The translations under genes and the position numbers were made by a program. From Haematococcus lacustris (lineage: Eukaryota > Chlorophyta > Chlorophyceae > Chlamydomonadales > Haematococcaceae): 64,000 bases of DNA. The notes under the pieces are model-generated. The model worked only from the letters and a program-made list of their open reading frames with translations. It was not told where the DNA came from and did not search any database. The stretch spans positions 10,323,634 to 10,387,633 of the forward strand of contig JASKMD010000007.1 of assembly GCA_030144725.1 (NCBI GenBank), read 5' to 3'. Below are positions 22,785-32,600 of this stretch, in pieces (position 1 is the first letter of the stretch; each line of letters opens with the position of its first letter).

Positions 22785-24118
22785 GCCACATGGTACCAGC
22801 GCAGGTGCCACATGGTACCAGAGCAGGTGACCATGGCGCAGAGCAGTTACCATGTGCTCCAGCGCTGGATCCACACGGCTGCAGCGCTGGAGCCAGGTGC
22901 TCCAGCTATGGAGCCACATGGCTGCAGCGCTGGAGCCACATGGCTGCAGCGCTGGAGCTACATGGCTGCAGCGCTGGAGCCACATGGCTGCAGCGCTGGA
23001 GCCAAATGGCTGCAGCGCAGGAACCATGTGCTCCAGCGCTGGAGCCACATGGCTGCAGCGCTGAAGCCAGGTGCTCCAGCGCTGGAGCCACATGGCTTCA
23101 GCGCTGCAGGCACATGGCTGCAGAGCAGTTACCATGTGCTCCAGCGCTGGATCCACACGGCTGCAGCGCTGGAGCCAGGTGCTCCAGCTATGGAGCCACA
23201 TGGCTGCAGCGCTGGAGCCACATGGCTGCAGCGCTGGAGCCACATGGCTGCAGCGCTGGAGCCACATGGCTGCAGCGCTGGAGCCACATGGCTGCAGCGC
23301 TGGAGCTACATGGCTGCAGCGCTGGAGCCACATGGCTGCAGCGCTGGAGTCAAATGGCTGCAGCGCAGGAACCATGTGCTCCAGCGCTGGAGCCACATGG
23401 CTGCAGCGCTGGAGCCACATGGCTGCAGAGCTGGAGCTACATGGCTGCAGCGCTGGAGCCACATGGCTGCAGCGCTGGAGCCACATGGCTGCAGCGCTGG
23501 AGCCACATGGCTGCAGCGCTGGAGCTACATGGCTGCAGCGCTGGAGCCACATGGCTGCAGCGCAGGAACCATGTGCTCCAGCGCTGGAGCCACATGGCTG
23601 CAGCGCTGAAGCCAGGTGCTCCAGCGCTGGAGCCACATGGCTTCAGCGCTGCAGGCACATGGCTGCAGAGCAGTTACCATGTGCTCCAACGCTGGATCCA
23701 CACGGCTGCAGCGCTGGAGCCAGGTGCTCCAGCTATGGAGCCACATGGCTGCAGCGCTGGAGCCACATGGCTGCAGCGCTGGAGCCACATGGCTGCAGCG
23801 CTGGAGCTACATGGCTGCAGCGCTGGAGCCACATGGCTGCAGAGCAGGTACCCTGTGCTCCAGCGCTTGAGCCACATGGCTGCAGCGCTGGAGCCAGGTG
23901 CTCCAGCTCTGGAGCCACATGGCTGCAGCGCTGGAGCCACATGGCTGCAGAGCAGGTACCATGTGCTCCATCGCTGGAGCCACATGGCTGCAGCGCTTGA
24001 GCCATATGGCTGCACCGCTGGAGGTACATGGCTGCAGCGCTGCAGCTAGGTGCTTCAGCGCTGGAGCTCCATGGCTGCAGCGCTGAAGCCAAGTGCTCCA
24101 GCGCTGGTGACGCTGCTA
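22785..24118. repeat. Right subterminal array of 22-bp units
   Basis: Dozens of 22-bp units of the form GCTGCAGCGCTGGAGCCACATG with point variants. A distinctive variant block (GAGCAGTTACCATGTGCTCC) recurs at about 22840, 23120 and 23665, showing longer-range duplications of about 281 and 545 bp. Each unit contains CAGCGCTG, the same core as in the left array. Long open frames on both strands are a by-product of the period and are not genes. Confidence 0.9.
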
Positions 24119-24240
24119 ATTCCTGTGAGTGATGACTCTAATGGTGATGCCGTGTGATGTTACATTGATGTAGGAGGCCACATGTGGCAGCAGATGTCAG
24201 CAGGCATGTAGGTTGTAAGCCTATGCTGACTATACACTCA

Positions 24241-24665
24241 TGCTTTGATACCCTGTGCACGGTCTATGAAACCCTGCACTAGGTCTTTGAAACCTTGTGC
24301 ACGGTCAGCGAAACCCTGCACACGGCCAGAAACGCCTAGGAACTGAGCCACACCAAACCTTGTGCACGGTCTATGAAACCCTGCACTAGGTCAATGAAAC
24401 CCTGCAGTAGGTCTTTGAAACCTTGCACACGGTCAGCGAAACCCTGCACACGGTCACAAACGCCTAGGACTGAGCCACACCAAACCTTGTGCACGGTCTA
24501 TGAAACCCTGTGCACGGTCTTTGAAACCCTGTGCACGGTTTGTGAAACCCTGCACACGGTCTATGAAACGCTGCACAAGGTCAGGAACTGGCTTGACGGC
24601 CACCTAGGGGCTGAGCCAGTTGAAACCTTGTGCACGGTTTGGCGAAACCCTGCACAAGGTTTGAC
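24241..24665. repeat. Subterminal 21-22-bp repeat array
   Basis: Repeats of GAAACCCTGTGCACGGTCTAT-like units of 21-22 bp, with variants CTGCACACGG and CTGCACTAGG. The core GTGCAC is palindromic. Two non-repeat interruptions (GCCTAGGAACTGAGCCACACC-like) occur. Its position directly inside the candidate transposon end parallels the arrays of the other elements. Confidence 0.75.
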
Positions 24666-24982
24666 CGCTTCAGCTAAAGGCCGATTACAGCCCAACCACG
24701 TCGATTAAAATCATGAAACATATGGCGATGGAACGGCCTTTGAAAGGGCTATCTGCAGTACCCCTTACCTAAAATCGCCGACTCGGCCTTATTCTCCACG
24801 AGTGGTCATTGCTGAACGGGGTGCCAGCAGCCACCGCTGTTGCCTTGGCTTCCAACAACCGGCGTCCAAACTTCGACTCCCACCCCTCATCTGTCTTCTG
24901 GGCCTCTGCTGCTTGACGAGGTGTCTGCGGCTTTCGGGCCAGCTGCTTAGGAGTGGTCGGACGTCTGACCCAATCGTATGAC

Positions 24983-26136
24983 CTACACGTTCAAGGGTAC
25001 CAGGTCGATGATGAGGACCTGTACTAATGACACAGGGGGTTGCATGCTATGGGTGCATGCTATGGGTGGATGCATGCTATGGGTGCATGCTATGGGTGCA
25101 TGTTGGGTGGATGCATGCTACCCACTTTTTGAATGCCGCCAGCAACATCCAGTAGCTCAGCAAAGCCAGGTAGGGTGGGTTGGCCTTGGTGGATTCCTTC
25201 CAAACGAGGCCGATGATTGCCCGCATGGGGACATTCCACCTGGCCTCCACCGCGTTGCTGCCCAGTTTGGGGTATTCCCCTGGTGCACAGCCGGGGATGG
25301 TGTACTGCACAACACACACCAAGAACATTCTCTAACATTCACATCAGAGAGCAAATTAGGTTGCTTACATGGCTACACCATTCATTGCACAATCACCTGG
25401 CCCACAGAACGCGGGCACCACATCCGGATGTATTTGGGGGCGAACTTGCCCCAGAGACTGACGGCATCTTGCTGCAAGGATGCATTGGGTATAGATAACC
25501 AAGGTGACATGGGCAATAATGAATTGAGGCTATGGTCAATTGTTGTGTGAACACTACACTAACCTCATATTTGCCCAACACGCTGAAGGGCTTGTCGGCG
25601 TTGGGTGCATGATGTCTAAACTGAAATCACATGGCAACAATGGGTCATGGTTAGCAAAGGACATTGAAGCACAGGCAACGTGACCACAGCAAATCAGGCA
25701 GCATAGCTATGGGTGGATGCATGCTATGGGTGCATGGATGGGTGGATGCAAATCAGGCAGCATAGGCACGCAACACCATGCTCACCCGCGCATAGACCTT
25801 CTTGCTGAACTCTTCGGGGACCTGCTTCCCCCCTTTGCGCGACCGTTTCTTGGCTGGCCCCTGCCTCTCTTCCTCCTCCTCCTCCTCCTCCTTCTCCTCC
25901 TCCTCCTCCTCCTCCCCCTCATCCTCCCCCTCATCCTCCCCCTCATCCTCCCCCTCATACTCCCCCTCCTCCTCCCCCTCATACTCATCCTCCAGCTCCT
26001 CCTCCTCTCCCACCCCCTCCCCTTCATCACCAGAAGATGCAAAAGGCTCAAGGGGCCGCCTCTTTGGTCGCTGGGCCAAAGGGAATTCATCAGACTCGTG
26101 CCCAGAGTCAGCTGTGCGAGGGGCTGCAGCCGTAAT
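24983..26136 (-). CDS. Unknown transposon-borne protein with acidic and basic tracts, spliced
   Basis: Five exons on the minus strand: about 25786-26136, 25564-25620, 25397-25471, 25122-25304 and 24983-25018 (TAG at 24983-24985). All introns are GT-AG and every junction is phase 0, which strongly supports the model. The N-terminal exon has DSGHESDEFPLAQRPKRRP, a long Glu/Asp tract, then KKRSRKGGK, a likely nuclear localisation signal. Short exons follow (FRHHAPNADKPFSVLGKYE; then DAVSLWGKFAPKYIRMWC), and a 61-residue exon contains EARWNVPMRAIIGLVWKEST and a hydrophobic stretch. I do not recognise the family. It is divergent from the transposase gene, with about 130 bp between; no ATG is fixed, and a short 5' exon is likely. 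It could be an accessory DNA-binding protein (by analogy with TNPA of En/Spm) or a captured host gene. Two introns share a GCATGCTATGGGTG repeat. Confidence 0.6.
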
Positions 26137-26265
26137 CTGCAGCAACGATAGTTCATGGAGTTAATGAAAGCATGAAGGTACCTGGCACGGTTAGGCATCG
26201 CGGCAGGCAGGCGGTATTGATACAGGAATTACTATACCTTCAGGCTTCCCAAGACACAGGCAATC
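26137..26265. promoter_or_regulatory. Divergent intergenic region
   Basis: About 130 bp between the plus-strand transposase ATG (26266) and the first supported exon of the minus-strand gene. It must contain promoter elements for one or both genes, but I see no clear TATA box. It may also contain a small first exon of the minus gene (an ATG at about 26196 on that strand followed by an AG|GTACC donor, although its phase does not fit). Confidence 0.3.
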
Positions 26266-27852
26266 ATGGTGAAGACAGCCTTTCAATGCCTAGTGTGCGG
26301 AGAATCAGGCGGCATAAAAGGAATGCGCACTCACTGTTGGAAGCGCCATCCCCAGTTCGTGGGAGCCGAAGGCACGAAGGCTTGGGCAGAGTGGCAGGCT
26401 AAGGCGAAAGCCCAGTCCCCAAACGCTCAGCAACACACATCGCAAGAGTCGGCAGTAAGATGTCGCTTGCTGTTAGTTAGTACGTGCTGACGTACATGTG
26501 CGCATGAGGCAACTAATGCGTGCACCTCATCGCGGACAATTTGCGCCGCAGGCCACATGTTGTCCACATGTTGTGACGACATGTGTGCAAGGGAGCTGTG
26601 GAGATGGAGGAGGGGTGGATGAGGACGGGCAAGGAGATGGAGGAGGGGTGGCTGAGGACGGGCAAGGAGGCAGGGATCAGGCAGCCCCAGCGGGACAAGA
26701 GGGTGGCAGGATTCCAAAGGGTGCATGGAGGGGACAGGGAGGAGGGGACGAACAGCGTGGGAGGGGAGAGGAGGACAACAGGGGGGGACAGCGCGGAGAC
26801 AGAGAAGAGGGGGATGTAGGAGGAAGGGGAGGAGTGTACGGAGGAGGGGACGGAGGTGATAGTGATGACAGTGGGAGTGAAGACGGTGATGAGGAAGGGG
26901 AAGGGTATCCAGGACGTCCCGGAGGTCCAGGAGGTCGAGGAGGTCCAGGAGGTCCAGGAGGTCCAGGAGGTCCGGGGGGTCCAGAGGGGGATGAAGGAGG
27001 GGGGGATGGCGCCAGGGCACGTCGAAGCAAGGTGTTCAAGCTTGATGCCAACCTTCAACAACCCGTGTTCAGGTACTTAGAAATACCATGAAATAGTATC
27101 ACAAGTAGGGAGCTGGTCAATATAGTATTTGCTTGTCATTGTGCATGCCATTACAGGAACTGCCCCTTGACAGGCAAGGACTTGATGGACGAGCTAAGCA
27201 GGCTGTTGGACATGAGGCTGACCAAGGAGCAGATGAAGGGAGTGTTGAAGCTGATCCGTAGGCTACTTGCAAACCAGCCTGATCTCAACCTCATCACCAG
27301 CTTCTACCAGCTTATGAGTTTGCAGGGCGTCCAGCACGCAAATGATTACAAGGTGCATGTGTGCAACGCGGGCAAGGACAACAAGGCCAACAACAAGTAC
27401 TGCCCAGGCTTCACCTACCCGAAGATACGACGGTGAGGTCAGGGGAAAGGGTGTGTATTAGGCTATGCATGCATGGCGCATTACACATGGTGTTTGTTGG
27501 GGTCAAGGTTGCCTTAATGTGCATGCATGGTAGGTCTGAGTGGCTCGCCCACAAGGATGACAAGTGCGACTACTGTGAGACGCCTCGCTTCCATGTGAAC
27601 AAGAAAAAAGGTGAGACCAAGCTACATGGGCATGGTGAAGCTCTATTGACACTTAAAGAGGTATGCATGTGTTGTATGCTGTCCCTTCCTTGGTTACAGG
27701 GAGGCCACAGGAGATCACCTTGAAGCCTCGGTGGAGCATGTCTCTGTTCGGCTGGGACACAGTGGTGAAGAACATCATGGAGCGCAAGGACGTGATGACC
27801 TGGTTCAGGCGAGCTCGGGGCGTGGACCCACCTCCTGGCTCTTTCCGGGCAA
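26266..27852 (+). CDS. TNP2/CACTA-type transposase, 5' exons (truncated)
   Basis: Five exons with GT-AG introns and consistent phases: 26266-26454, 26552-27072, 27157-27432, 27534-27610 and 27700-27852. The product starts MVKTAFQCLVCGE with a zinc-finger-like C-x2-C...H-x4-H. Next is a long Gly/Asp/Glu-rich and Gly-Pro-rich linker (exon 2). Then comes a block corresponding to the TNP2 N-terminal region: KDLMDELSRLL, LITSFYQLMSLQGV, YKVHVCNAGKD, then CDYCETPRF and ITLKPRWSMSLFGWDTV. TNP2 proteins of plant CACTA elements have the same order (LLxLLxxxLPxxN, Y..KIHACPND, CPxCxxxRW, YFPLxPRLxRLF). The DDE catalytic region would follow the donor at 27853, but the next sequence is the CCCAG array, so the gene is probably broken here. 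TNP2 assignment is by motif order, not by search. Confidence 0.68.
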
Positions 27853-27925
27853 GTGAGTAGGCACGGGTTGACCTTGGCATAGAATTCACAGCATAGCCAG
27901 GGGATTAGTACAGACATTAGTGCAA

Positions 27926-29566
27926 ACAGCCCAGCCCAGCCCAGCCCAGCCCAGCCCAGCCCAGCCCAGCCCAGCCCAGCCCAGCCCAGCCCAGCCCAGC
28001 CCAGCCCAGCCCAGCCCAGCCCAGCCCAGCCCAGCCCAGCCCAGCCCAGCCCAGCCCAGCCCAGCCCAGCCCAGCCCAGCCCAGCCCAGCCCAGCCCAGC
28101 CCAGCCCAGCCCAGCCCAGCCCAGCCCAGCCCAGCCCAGCCCAGCCCAGCCCAGCCCAGCCCAGCCCAGCCCAGCCCAGCCCAGCCCAGCCCAGCCCAGC
28201 CCAGCCCAGCCCAGCCCAGCCCAGCCCAGCCCAGCCCAGCCCAGCCCAGCCCAGCCCAGCCCAGCCCAGCCCAGCCCAGCCCAGCCCAGCCCAGCCCAGC
28301 CCAGCCCAGCCCAGCCCAGCCCAGCCCAGCCCAGCCCAGCCCAGCCCAGCCCAGCCCAGCCCAGCCCAGCCCAGCCCAGCCCAGCCCAGCCCAGCCCAGC
28401 CCAGCCCAGCCCAGCCCAGCCCAGCCCAGCCCAGCCCAGCCCAGCCCAGCCCAGCCCAGCCCAGCCCAGCCCAGCCCAGCCCAGCCCAGCCCAGCCCAGC
28501 CCAGCCCAGCCCAGCCCAGCCCAGCCCAGCCCAGCCCAGCCCAGCCCAGCCCAGCCCAGCCCAGCCCAGCCCAGCCCAGCCCAGCCCAGCCCAGCCCAGC
28601 CCAGCCCAGCCCAGCCCAGCCCAGCCCAGCCCAGCCCAGCCCAGCCCAGCCCAGCCCAGCCCAGCCCAGCCCAGCCCAGCCCAGCCCAGCCCAGCCCAGC
28701 CCAGCCCAGCCCAGCCCAGCCCAGCCCAGCCCAGCCCAGCCCAGCCCAGCCCAGCCCAGCCCAGCCCAGCCCAGCCCAGCCCAGCCCAGCCCAGCCCAGC
28801 CCAGCCCAGCCCAGCCCAGCCCAGCCCAGCCCAGCCCAGCCCAGCCCAGCCCAGCCCAGCCCAGCCCAGCCCAGCCCAGCCCAGCCCAGCCCAGCCCAGC
28901 CCAGCCCAGCCCAGCCCAGCCCAGCCCAGCCCAGCCCAGCCCAGCCCAGCCCAGCCCAGCCCAGCCCAGCCCAGCCCAGCCCAGCCCAGCCCAGCCCAGC
29001 CCAGCCCAGCCCAGCCCAGCCCAGCCCAGCCCAGCCCAGCCCAGCCCAGCCCAGCCCAGCCCAGCCCAGCCCAGCCCAGCCCAGCCCAGCCCAGCCCAGC
29101 CCAGCCCAGCCCAGCCCAGCCCAGCCCAGCCCAGCCCAGCCCAGCCCAGCCCAGCCCAGCCCAGCCCAGCCCAGCCCAGCCCAGCCCAGCCCAGCCCAGC
29201 CCAGCCCAGCCCAGCCCAGCCCAGCCCAGCCCAGCCCAGCCCAGCCCAGCCCAGCCCAGCCCAGCCCAGCCCAGCCCAGCCCAGCCCAGCCCAGCCCAGC
29301 CCAGCCCAGCCCAGCCCAGCCCAGCCCAGCCCAGCCCAGCCCAGCCCAGCCCAGCCCAGCCCAGCCCAGCCCAGCCCAGCCCAGCCCAGCCCAGCCCAGC
29401 CCAGCCCAGCCCAGCCCAGCCCAGCCCAGCCCAGCCCAGCCCAGCCCAGCCCAGCCCAGCCCAGCCCAGCCCAGCCCAGCCCAGCCCAGCCCAGCCCAGC
29501 CCAGCCCAGCCCAGCCCAGCCCAGCCCAGCCCAGCCCAGCCCAGCCCAGCCCAGCCCAGCCCAGCC
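27926..29566. repeat. (CCCAG)n pentanucleotide array, about 1.64 kb
   Basis: About 328 near-perfect copies. It begins 73 bp after the last transposase exon donor and ends at a short mixed C-rich joint. It is open in several frames on both strands (predicting proteins of about 690-810 residues), purely because the five-base period contains no stop. Confidence 0.97.
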
Positions 29567-29599
29567 CCCACCCAGCCCCCTTCCCACCCCCTCCCCCAC

Positions 29600-29960
29600 C
29601 CCCTCCCCCTCCCCCACCCCCACCCCCACCCCCACCCCCACCCCCACCCCCACCCCCACCCCCACCCCCACCCCCACCCCCACCCCCACCCCCACCCCCA
29701 CCCCCACCCCCACCCCCACCCCCACCCCCACCCCCACCCCCACCCCCACCCCCACCCCCACCCCCACCCCCACCCCCACCCCCACCCCCACCCCCACCCC
29801 CACCCCCACCCCCACCCCCACCCCCACCCCCACCCCCACCCCCACCCCCACCCCCACCCCCACCCCCACCCCCACCCCCACCCCCACCCCCACCCCCACC
29901 CCCACCCCCACCCCCACCCCCACCCCCACCCCCACCCCCACCCCCACCCCCACCCCCACA
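29600..29960. repeat. (CCCCCA)n hexanucleotide array
   Basis: About 60 copies of CCCCCA directly follow the CCCAG array. The G-rich strand (TGGGGG)n could form G-quadruplexes. It is absent from the otherwise similar region of the 33968-39583 element. Confidence 0.95.
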
Positions 29961-30083
29961 CCCACCCACACCACCTCCTCCATCACCCTACCACAAGAAG
30001 CAGGCGCATGGAGCGCAGGAGCAGCCAGGAGCTGCAGCCATGGAGGCGCTGCCAGGTAGGTATAGAAGTGGCGCTAGCAAAGT

Positions 30084-30157
30084 GTGAGTGGCCAGCCCTT
30101 GCACATGAGTGGTCCGATGCCCCGCCTAACCGCAAAGATGCTCCTTGTTTACTGCAG
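30084..30157 (+). repeat. Intron-like module, 74 bp
   Basis: It starts GTGAGTGGCCAGCCC and ends TTTACTGCAG, followed by GTCCCACGGTCAG. It is nearly identical to the module at 37501-37574, and the roughly 100 bp upstream of both is also conserved (CACAAGAAGCAGG to GCGCTAGCAAA). Confidence 0.75.
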
Positions 30158-30301
30158 GTCCCACGGTCAGCTCTCCCCCCTTCCCCCCCATTCCCCCTTC
30201 CCCATTCCCCCTTCCCTACCCTGTCCCACCACCTCCAAGTTTGCCACCCCACCTACTTCCCCCCTTTCCCACCCCCTGCCCCACGACGCACGCACGACGC
30301 T

Positions 30302-30366
30302 GCAACCCTCTCCCTACCCTACCCTTGGCGTAGCAGCCCTCTACCTACCCTACCCTTGGCGTAGCA
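30302..30366. repeat. 31-bp repeat, two copies
   Basis: Two units containing CCCTACCCTTGGCGTAGCA. The same unit is present in about five copies at 37710-37866 in the related element. Confidence 0.8.
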
Positions 30367-30721
30367 ATCTGGAGCGGGCAACACGGAGCGGGCAGCATGG
30401 AGTAGCAGCCCACCCAGCCCACCCTGGCCATGCCAAGGCCATACACCACAATGACCCGTCCCATCCCTCTCAAAAGGGATAGCTGAGCACTTGGGTGGTT
30501 GTCAGCCCGTGCTTGTTGTGCGACATGGCATAGGTGTAGGTGTGGTAGGTGGGCGTCAATGGTAGTGTGGTGGGTCAAGGATAGCGGGAGCACGTAAGAG
30601 GAGCCTATGAAGTTGCACCCGGTGTAGTACATTACCAAGGAGAGTGTAGCATCACCCTTGTTGTAGCGTCCATACTCGTTGTCATCTTGCCGCCTTGTTG
30701 CAATGTTGTTGTGTTGTCATT

Positions 30722-31556
30722 GTGGTGTGGTGTGGTGTGGTGTGTCGTTGTGTGGTGTGGTGTGGTGTGGTGTGGTGTGGTGTGGTGTGGTGTGGTGTGG
30801 TGTGGTGTGGTGTGGTGTGGTGTGGTGTGGTGTGGTGTGGTGTGGTGTGGTGTGGTGTGGTGTGGTGTGGTGTGGTGTGGTGTGGTGTGGTGTGGTGTGG
30901 TGTGGTGTGGTGTGGTGTGGTGTGGTGTGGTGTGGTGTGGTGTGGTGTGGTGTGGTGTGGTGTGGTGTGGTGTGGTGTGGTGTGGTGTGGTGTGGTGTGG
31001 TGTGGTGTGGTGTGGTGTGGTGTGGTGTGGTGTGGTGTGGTGTGGTGTGGTGTGGTGTGGTGTGGTGTGGTGTGGTGTGGTGTGGTGTGGTGTGGTGTGG
31101 TGTGGTGTGGTGTGGTGTGGTGTGGTGTGGTGTGGTGTGGTGTGGTGTGGTGTGGTGTGGTGTGGTGTGGTGTGGTGTGGTGTGGTGTGGTGTGGTGTGG
31201 TGTGGTGTGGTGTGGTGTGGTGTGGTGTGGTGTGGTGTGGTGTGGTGTGGTGTGGTGTGGTGTGGTGTGGTGTGGTGTGGTGTGGTGTGGTGTGGTGTGG
31301 TGTGGTGTGGTGTGGTGTGGTGTGGTGTGGTGTGGTGTGGTGTGGTGTGGTGTGGTGTGGTGTGGTGTGGTGTGGTGTGGTGTGGTGTGGTGTGGTGTGG
31401 TGTGGTGTGGTGTGGTGTGGTGTGGTGTGGTGTGGTGTGGTGTGGTGTGGTGTGGTGTGGTGTGGTGTGGTGTGGTGTGGTGTGGTGTGGTGTGGTGTGG
31501 TGTGGTGTGGTGTGGTGTGGTGTGGTGTGGTGTGGTGTGGTGTGGTGTGGTGTGTC
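30722..31556. repeat. (GTGTG)n pentanucleotide array, about 830 bp
   Basis: About 165 near-perfect copies of GGTGT, flanked by GTCGTTGT interruptions on both sides and TTGTTGTTGG-type degenerate DNA on the right. It is stop-free in five frames, so it throws long false reading frames. The counterpart in the related element is 38075-38546. Confidence 0.97.
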
Positions 31557-31764
31557 GTTGTGTCGTTGTGTTGTCACCATGGTGTGGTGTGGTGTGGTGG
31601 CGTTGTTGTTGGTGGTGTTGGTGGTGTTGTTGTTGGTGTTGTATGGTGTTGTCACCTTGTCACCTTATGCGGAGGTGTTGCAAGTCGTCGATGCATTAAT
31701 GCATATGCTTAGCATTCCCATAGGGAGGTGTCTCGGGGTGATGGTGCACTAAGACATGTGATAG

Positions 31765-32215
31765 GAGTAGCGTAGTGAGGTGTTGCGGGATGTTTGGGTG
31801 TCAATACATGTGTTTTGCGGGGGTGTAGCGAGGTGTTGCGGGATGTTTGAGCGTCAATACATGTGTTTTGCGGGGGTGTAGCGAGGTGTTGCGGGGTGTT
31901 TGGGTGTCAATACATGTGTTTTGCGGGGGGGTAGCGAGGTGTTGCGGGATGTTTGAGCGTCAATACATGTGTTTTGCGGGGGTGTAGCGAGGTGTTGCGG
32001 GGTGTTTGGGTGTCAATACATGTGTTTTGCGGGGGGGTAGCGAGGTGTTGCGGGATGTTTGAGCGTCAATACATGTGTTTTGCGGGGGTGTAGCGAGGTG
32101 TTGCGGGGTGTTTGGGTGTCAATGCATGTGTATTGCGGGGGTGTAGTGAGGTGTTGCGGGGTGTTTTGGGTGTCAATACATGTGTTTTGCGGGGGCGAAG
32201 CGAGGTGTTGCAGCA
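31765..32215. repeat. 53-bp repeat array, about eight copies
   Basis: Units contain GTGTCAATACATGTGTTTTG and GCGAGGTGTTGCGG. Two variants (GATGTTTGAGCG and GGTGTTTGGGTG) alternate, suggesting a 106-bp higher-order unit. A second array lies at 38735-39050. Confidence 0.9.
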
Positions 32216-32239
32216 TAGTAGCATAGGAGATATGTAACA

Positions 32240-32600
32240 AGCATCTCTACAGATACCCAAACAAGCGTCTGTACGGATAGCAAAACAAGGGTCTGTACAG
32301 ATAGCAAAGAAGCATCTGTACAGATAGCAAAGCAGCATCTGTACAGATAGCTGAACAAATCTGTACAGATAGCTTAGCCGACATCTGTACAGATATCTGA
32401 ACAAATCTGTACAGATAGTCTAGCCGACATCTGTTCAGATAGCTGAACAAATCTGTACAGATAGCTTTGCCGACATCTGTACAGATAGCTGAACAAATTT
32501 GTACAGATAGCCTAGCCGACATCTGTACAGATAGCTGAACAAATCTGTACAGATAGCCTAGCCGACATCTGTTCAGATAGCTAACCTTAGGAATCAGTAC
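32240..32600. repeat. Subterminal palindromic repeats (CTGTACAGATAG)
   Basis: About seven units of roughly 46 bp, each with CATCTGTACAGATAGC and AAATCTGTACAGATAGC. CTGTACAG is a perfect palindrome. The array sits about 150 bp inside the transposon end at 32751, the same place as the CATCTGTGCAGATG array of the 33968-39583 element. Confidence 0.9.

Larger units (their letters stand above)
19291..22785. other. Core of the 17171-24131 transposon
   Basis: Low-complexity purine-rich (left) and pyrimidine-rich (right) DNA punctuated by intron-like modules, with a more complex central part (20650-21540) that I cannot assign. The central open frames on both strands are Cys/Arg-rich without domain character and lack codon regularity. 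GCAGCCAACTC-type repeats are at 21300-21480. No transposase motif is seen. Confidence 0.5.
17171..24131. mobile_element. CACTCA-ended DNA transposon (CACTA-like), 6961 bp, CAGCGCTG arrays
   Basis: The left end CACTCACACAAATTAGCA (17171) and the reverse complement of the right end (at 24131), CACTCACAGGAATTAGCA, align for 37 bp with five mismatches. The flanking dinucleotide is AT on both sides (17169-17170 and 24132-24133), a 2-bp target duplication. Large subterminal arrays based on the palindrome CAGCGCTG lie inside both ends. The core (about 19290-22785) carries intron-like modules on the minus strand in its left half and on the plus strand in its right half, so the whole element is roughly an inverted structure about a centre near 21000. 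I see no transposase, so it is likely non-autonomous. CACT termini, short target duplications and subterminal repeats are known for CACTA/EnSpm elements; membership is inferred. Confidence 0.85.
24235..27925. mobile_element. Autonomous CACTA-like transposon, left part (right end not identified)
   Basis: A left end CACTCATGCTTTGATACC starts at 24235 and is followed at once by a subterminal array (24241-24665), then two divergent spliced genes, one a TNP2-type transposase. The transposase reading stops near the start of the CCCAG array at 27926. The matching right end is not found: the nearest downstream TGAGTG end (32751) has a different inverted repeat (CACTCACGATAAACAAGG) and a different subterminal motif. 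Either the element is truncated by another one, or its ends have diverged. The left boundary rests on the CACTCA hexamer plus the array position. Confidence 0.5.

Noticed and set aside
22734..24092. Repetitive proteins (LQRCSHVAPA, HGCSAGATW)
   Set aside because: Products of the 22-bp subterminal array in all frames; no start, splice or domain evidence.
24769..24980. Alternative last exon of the minus gene (YDWVRRPTTPKQLARKP)
   Set aside because: A GTGTAG acceptor exists, but its phase does not fit the preceding phase-0 donor, whereas the 24983-25018 exon does. Kept only as a possible alternative splice form.
27570..30364. Open frames of about 690-810 residues on both strands
   Set aside because: They consist of translated CCCAG and CCCCCA repeats. 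Stop-free periodic DNA explains their length, and they overlap on both strands.
30679..31752. Cys/Val/Trp or Thr/His repeat proteins
   Set aside because: Translation of the GTGTG array in several frames; no coding sign outside the repeat.
31765..32215. CRISPR-like array of 53-bp repeats
   Set aside because: Units are contiguous with no unique spacers, and the setting is eukaryotic transposon DNA.
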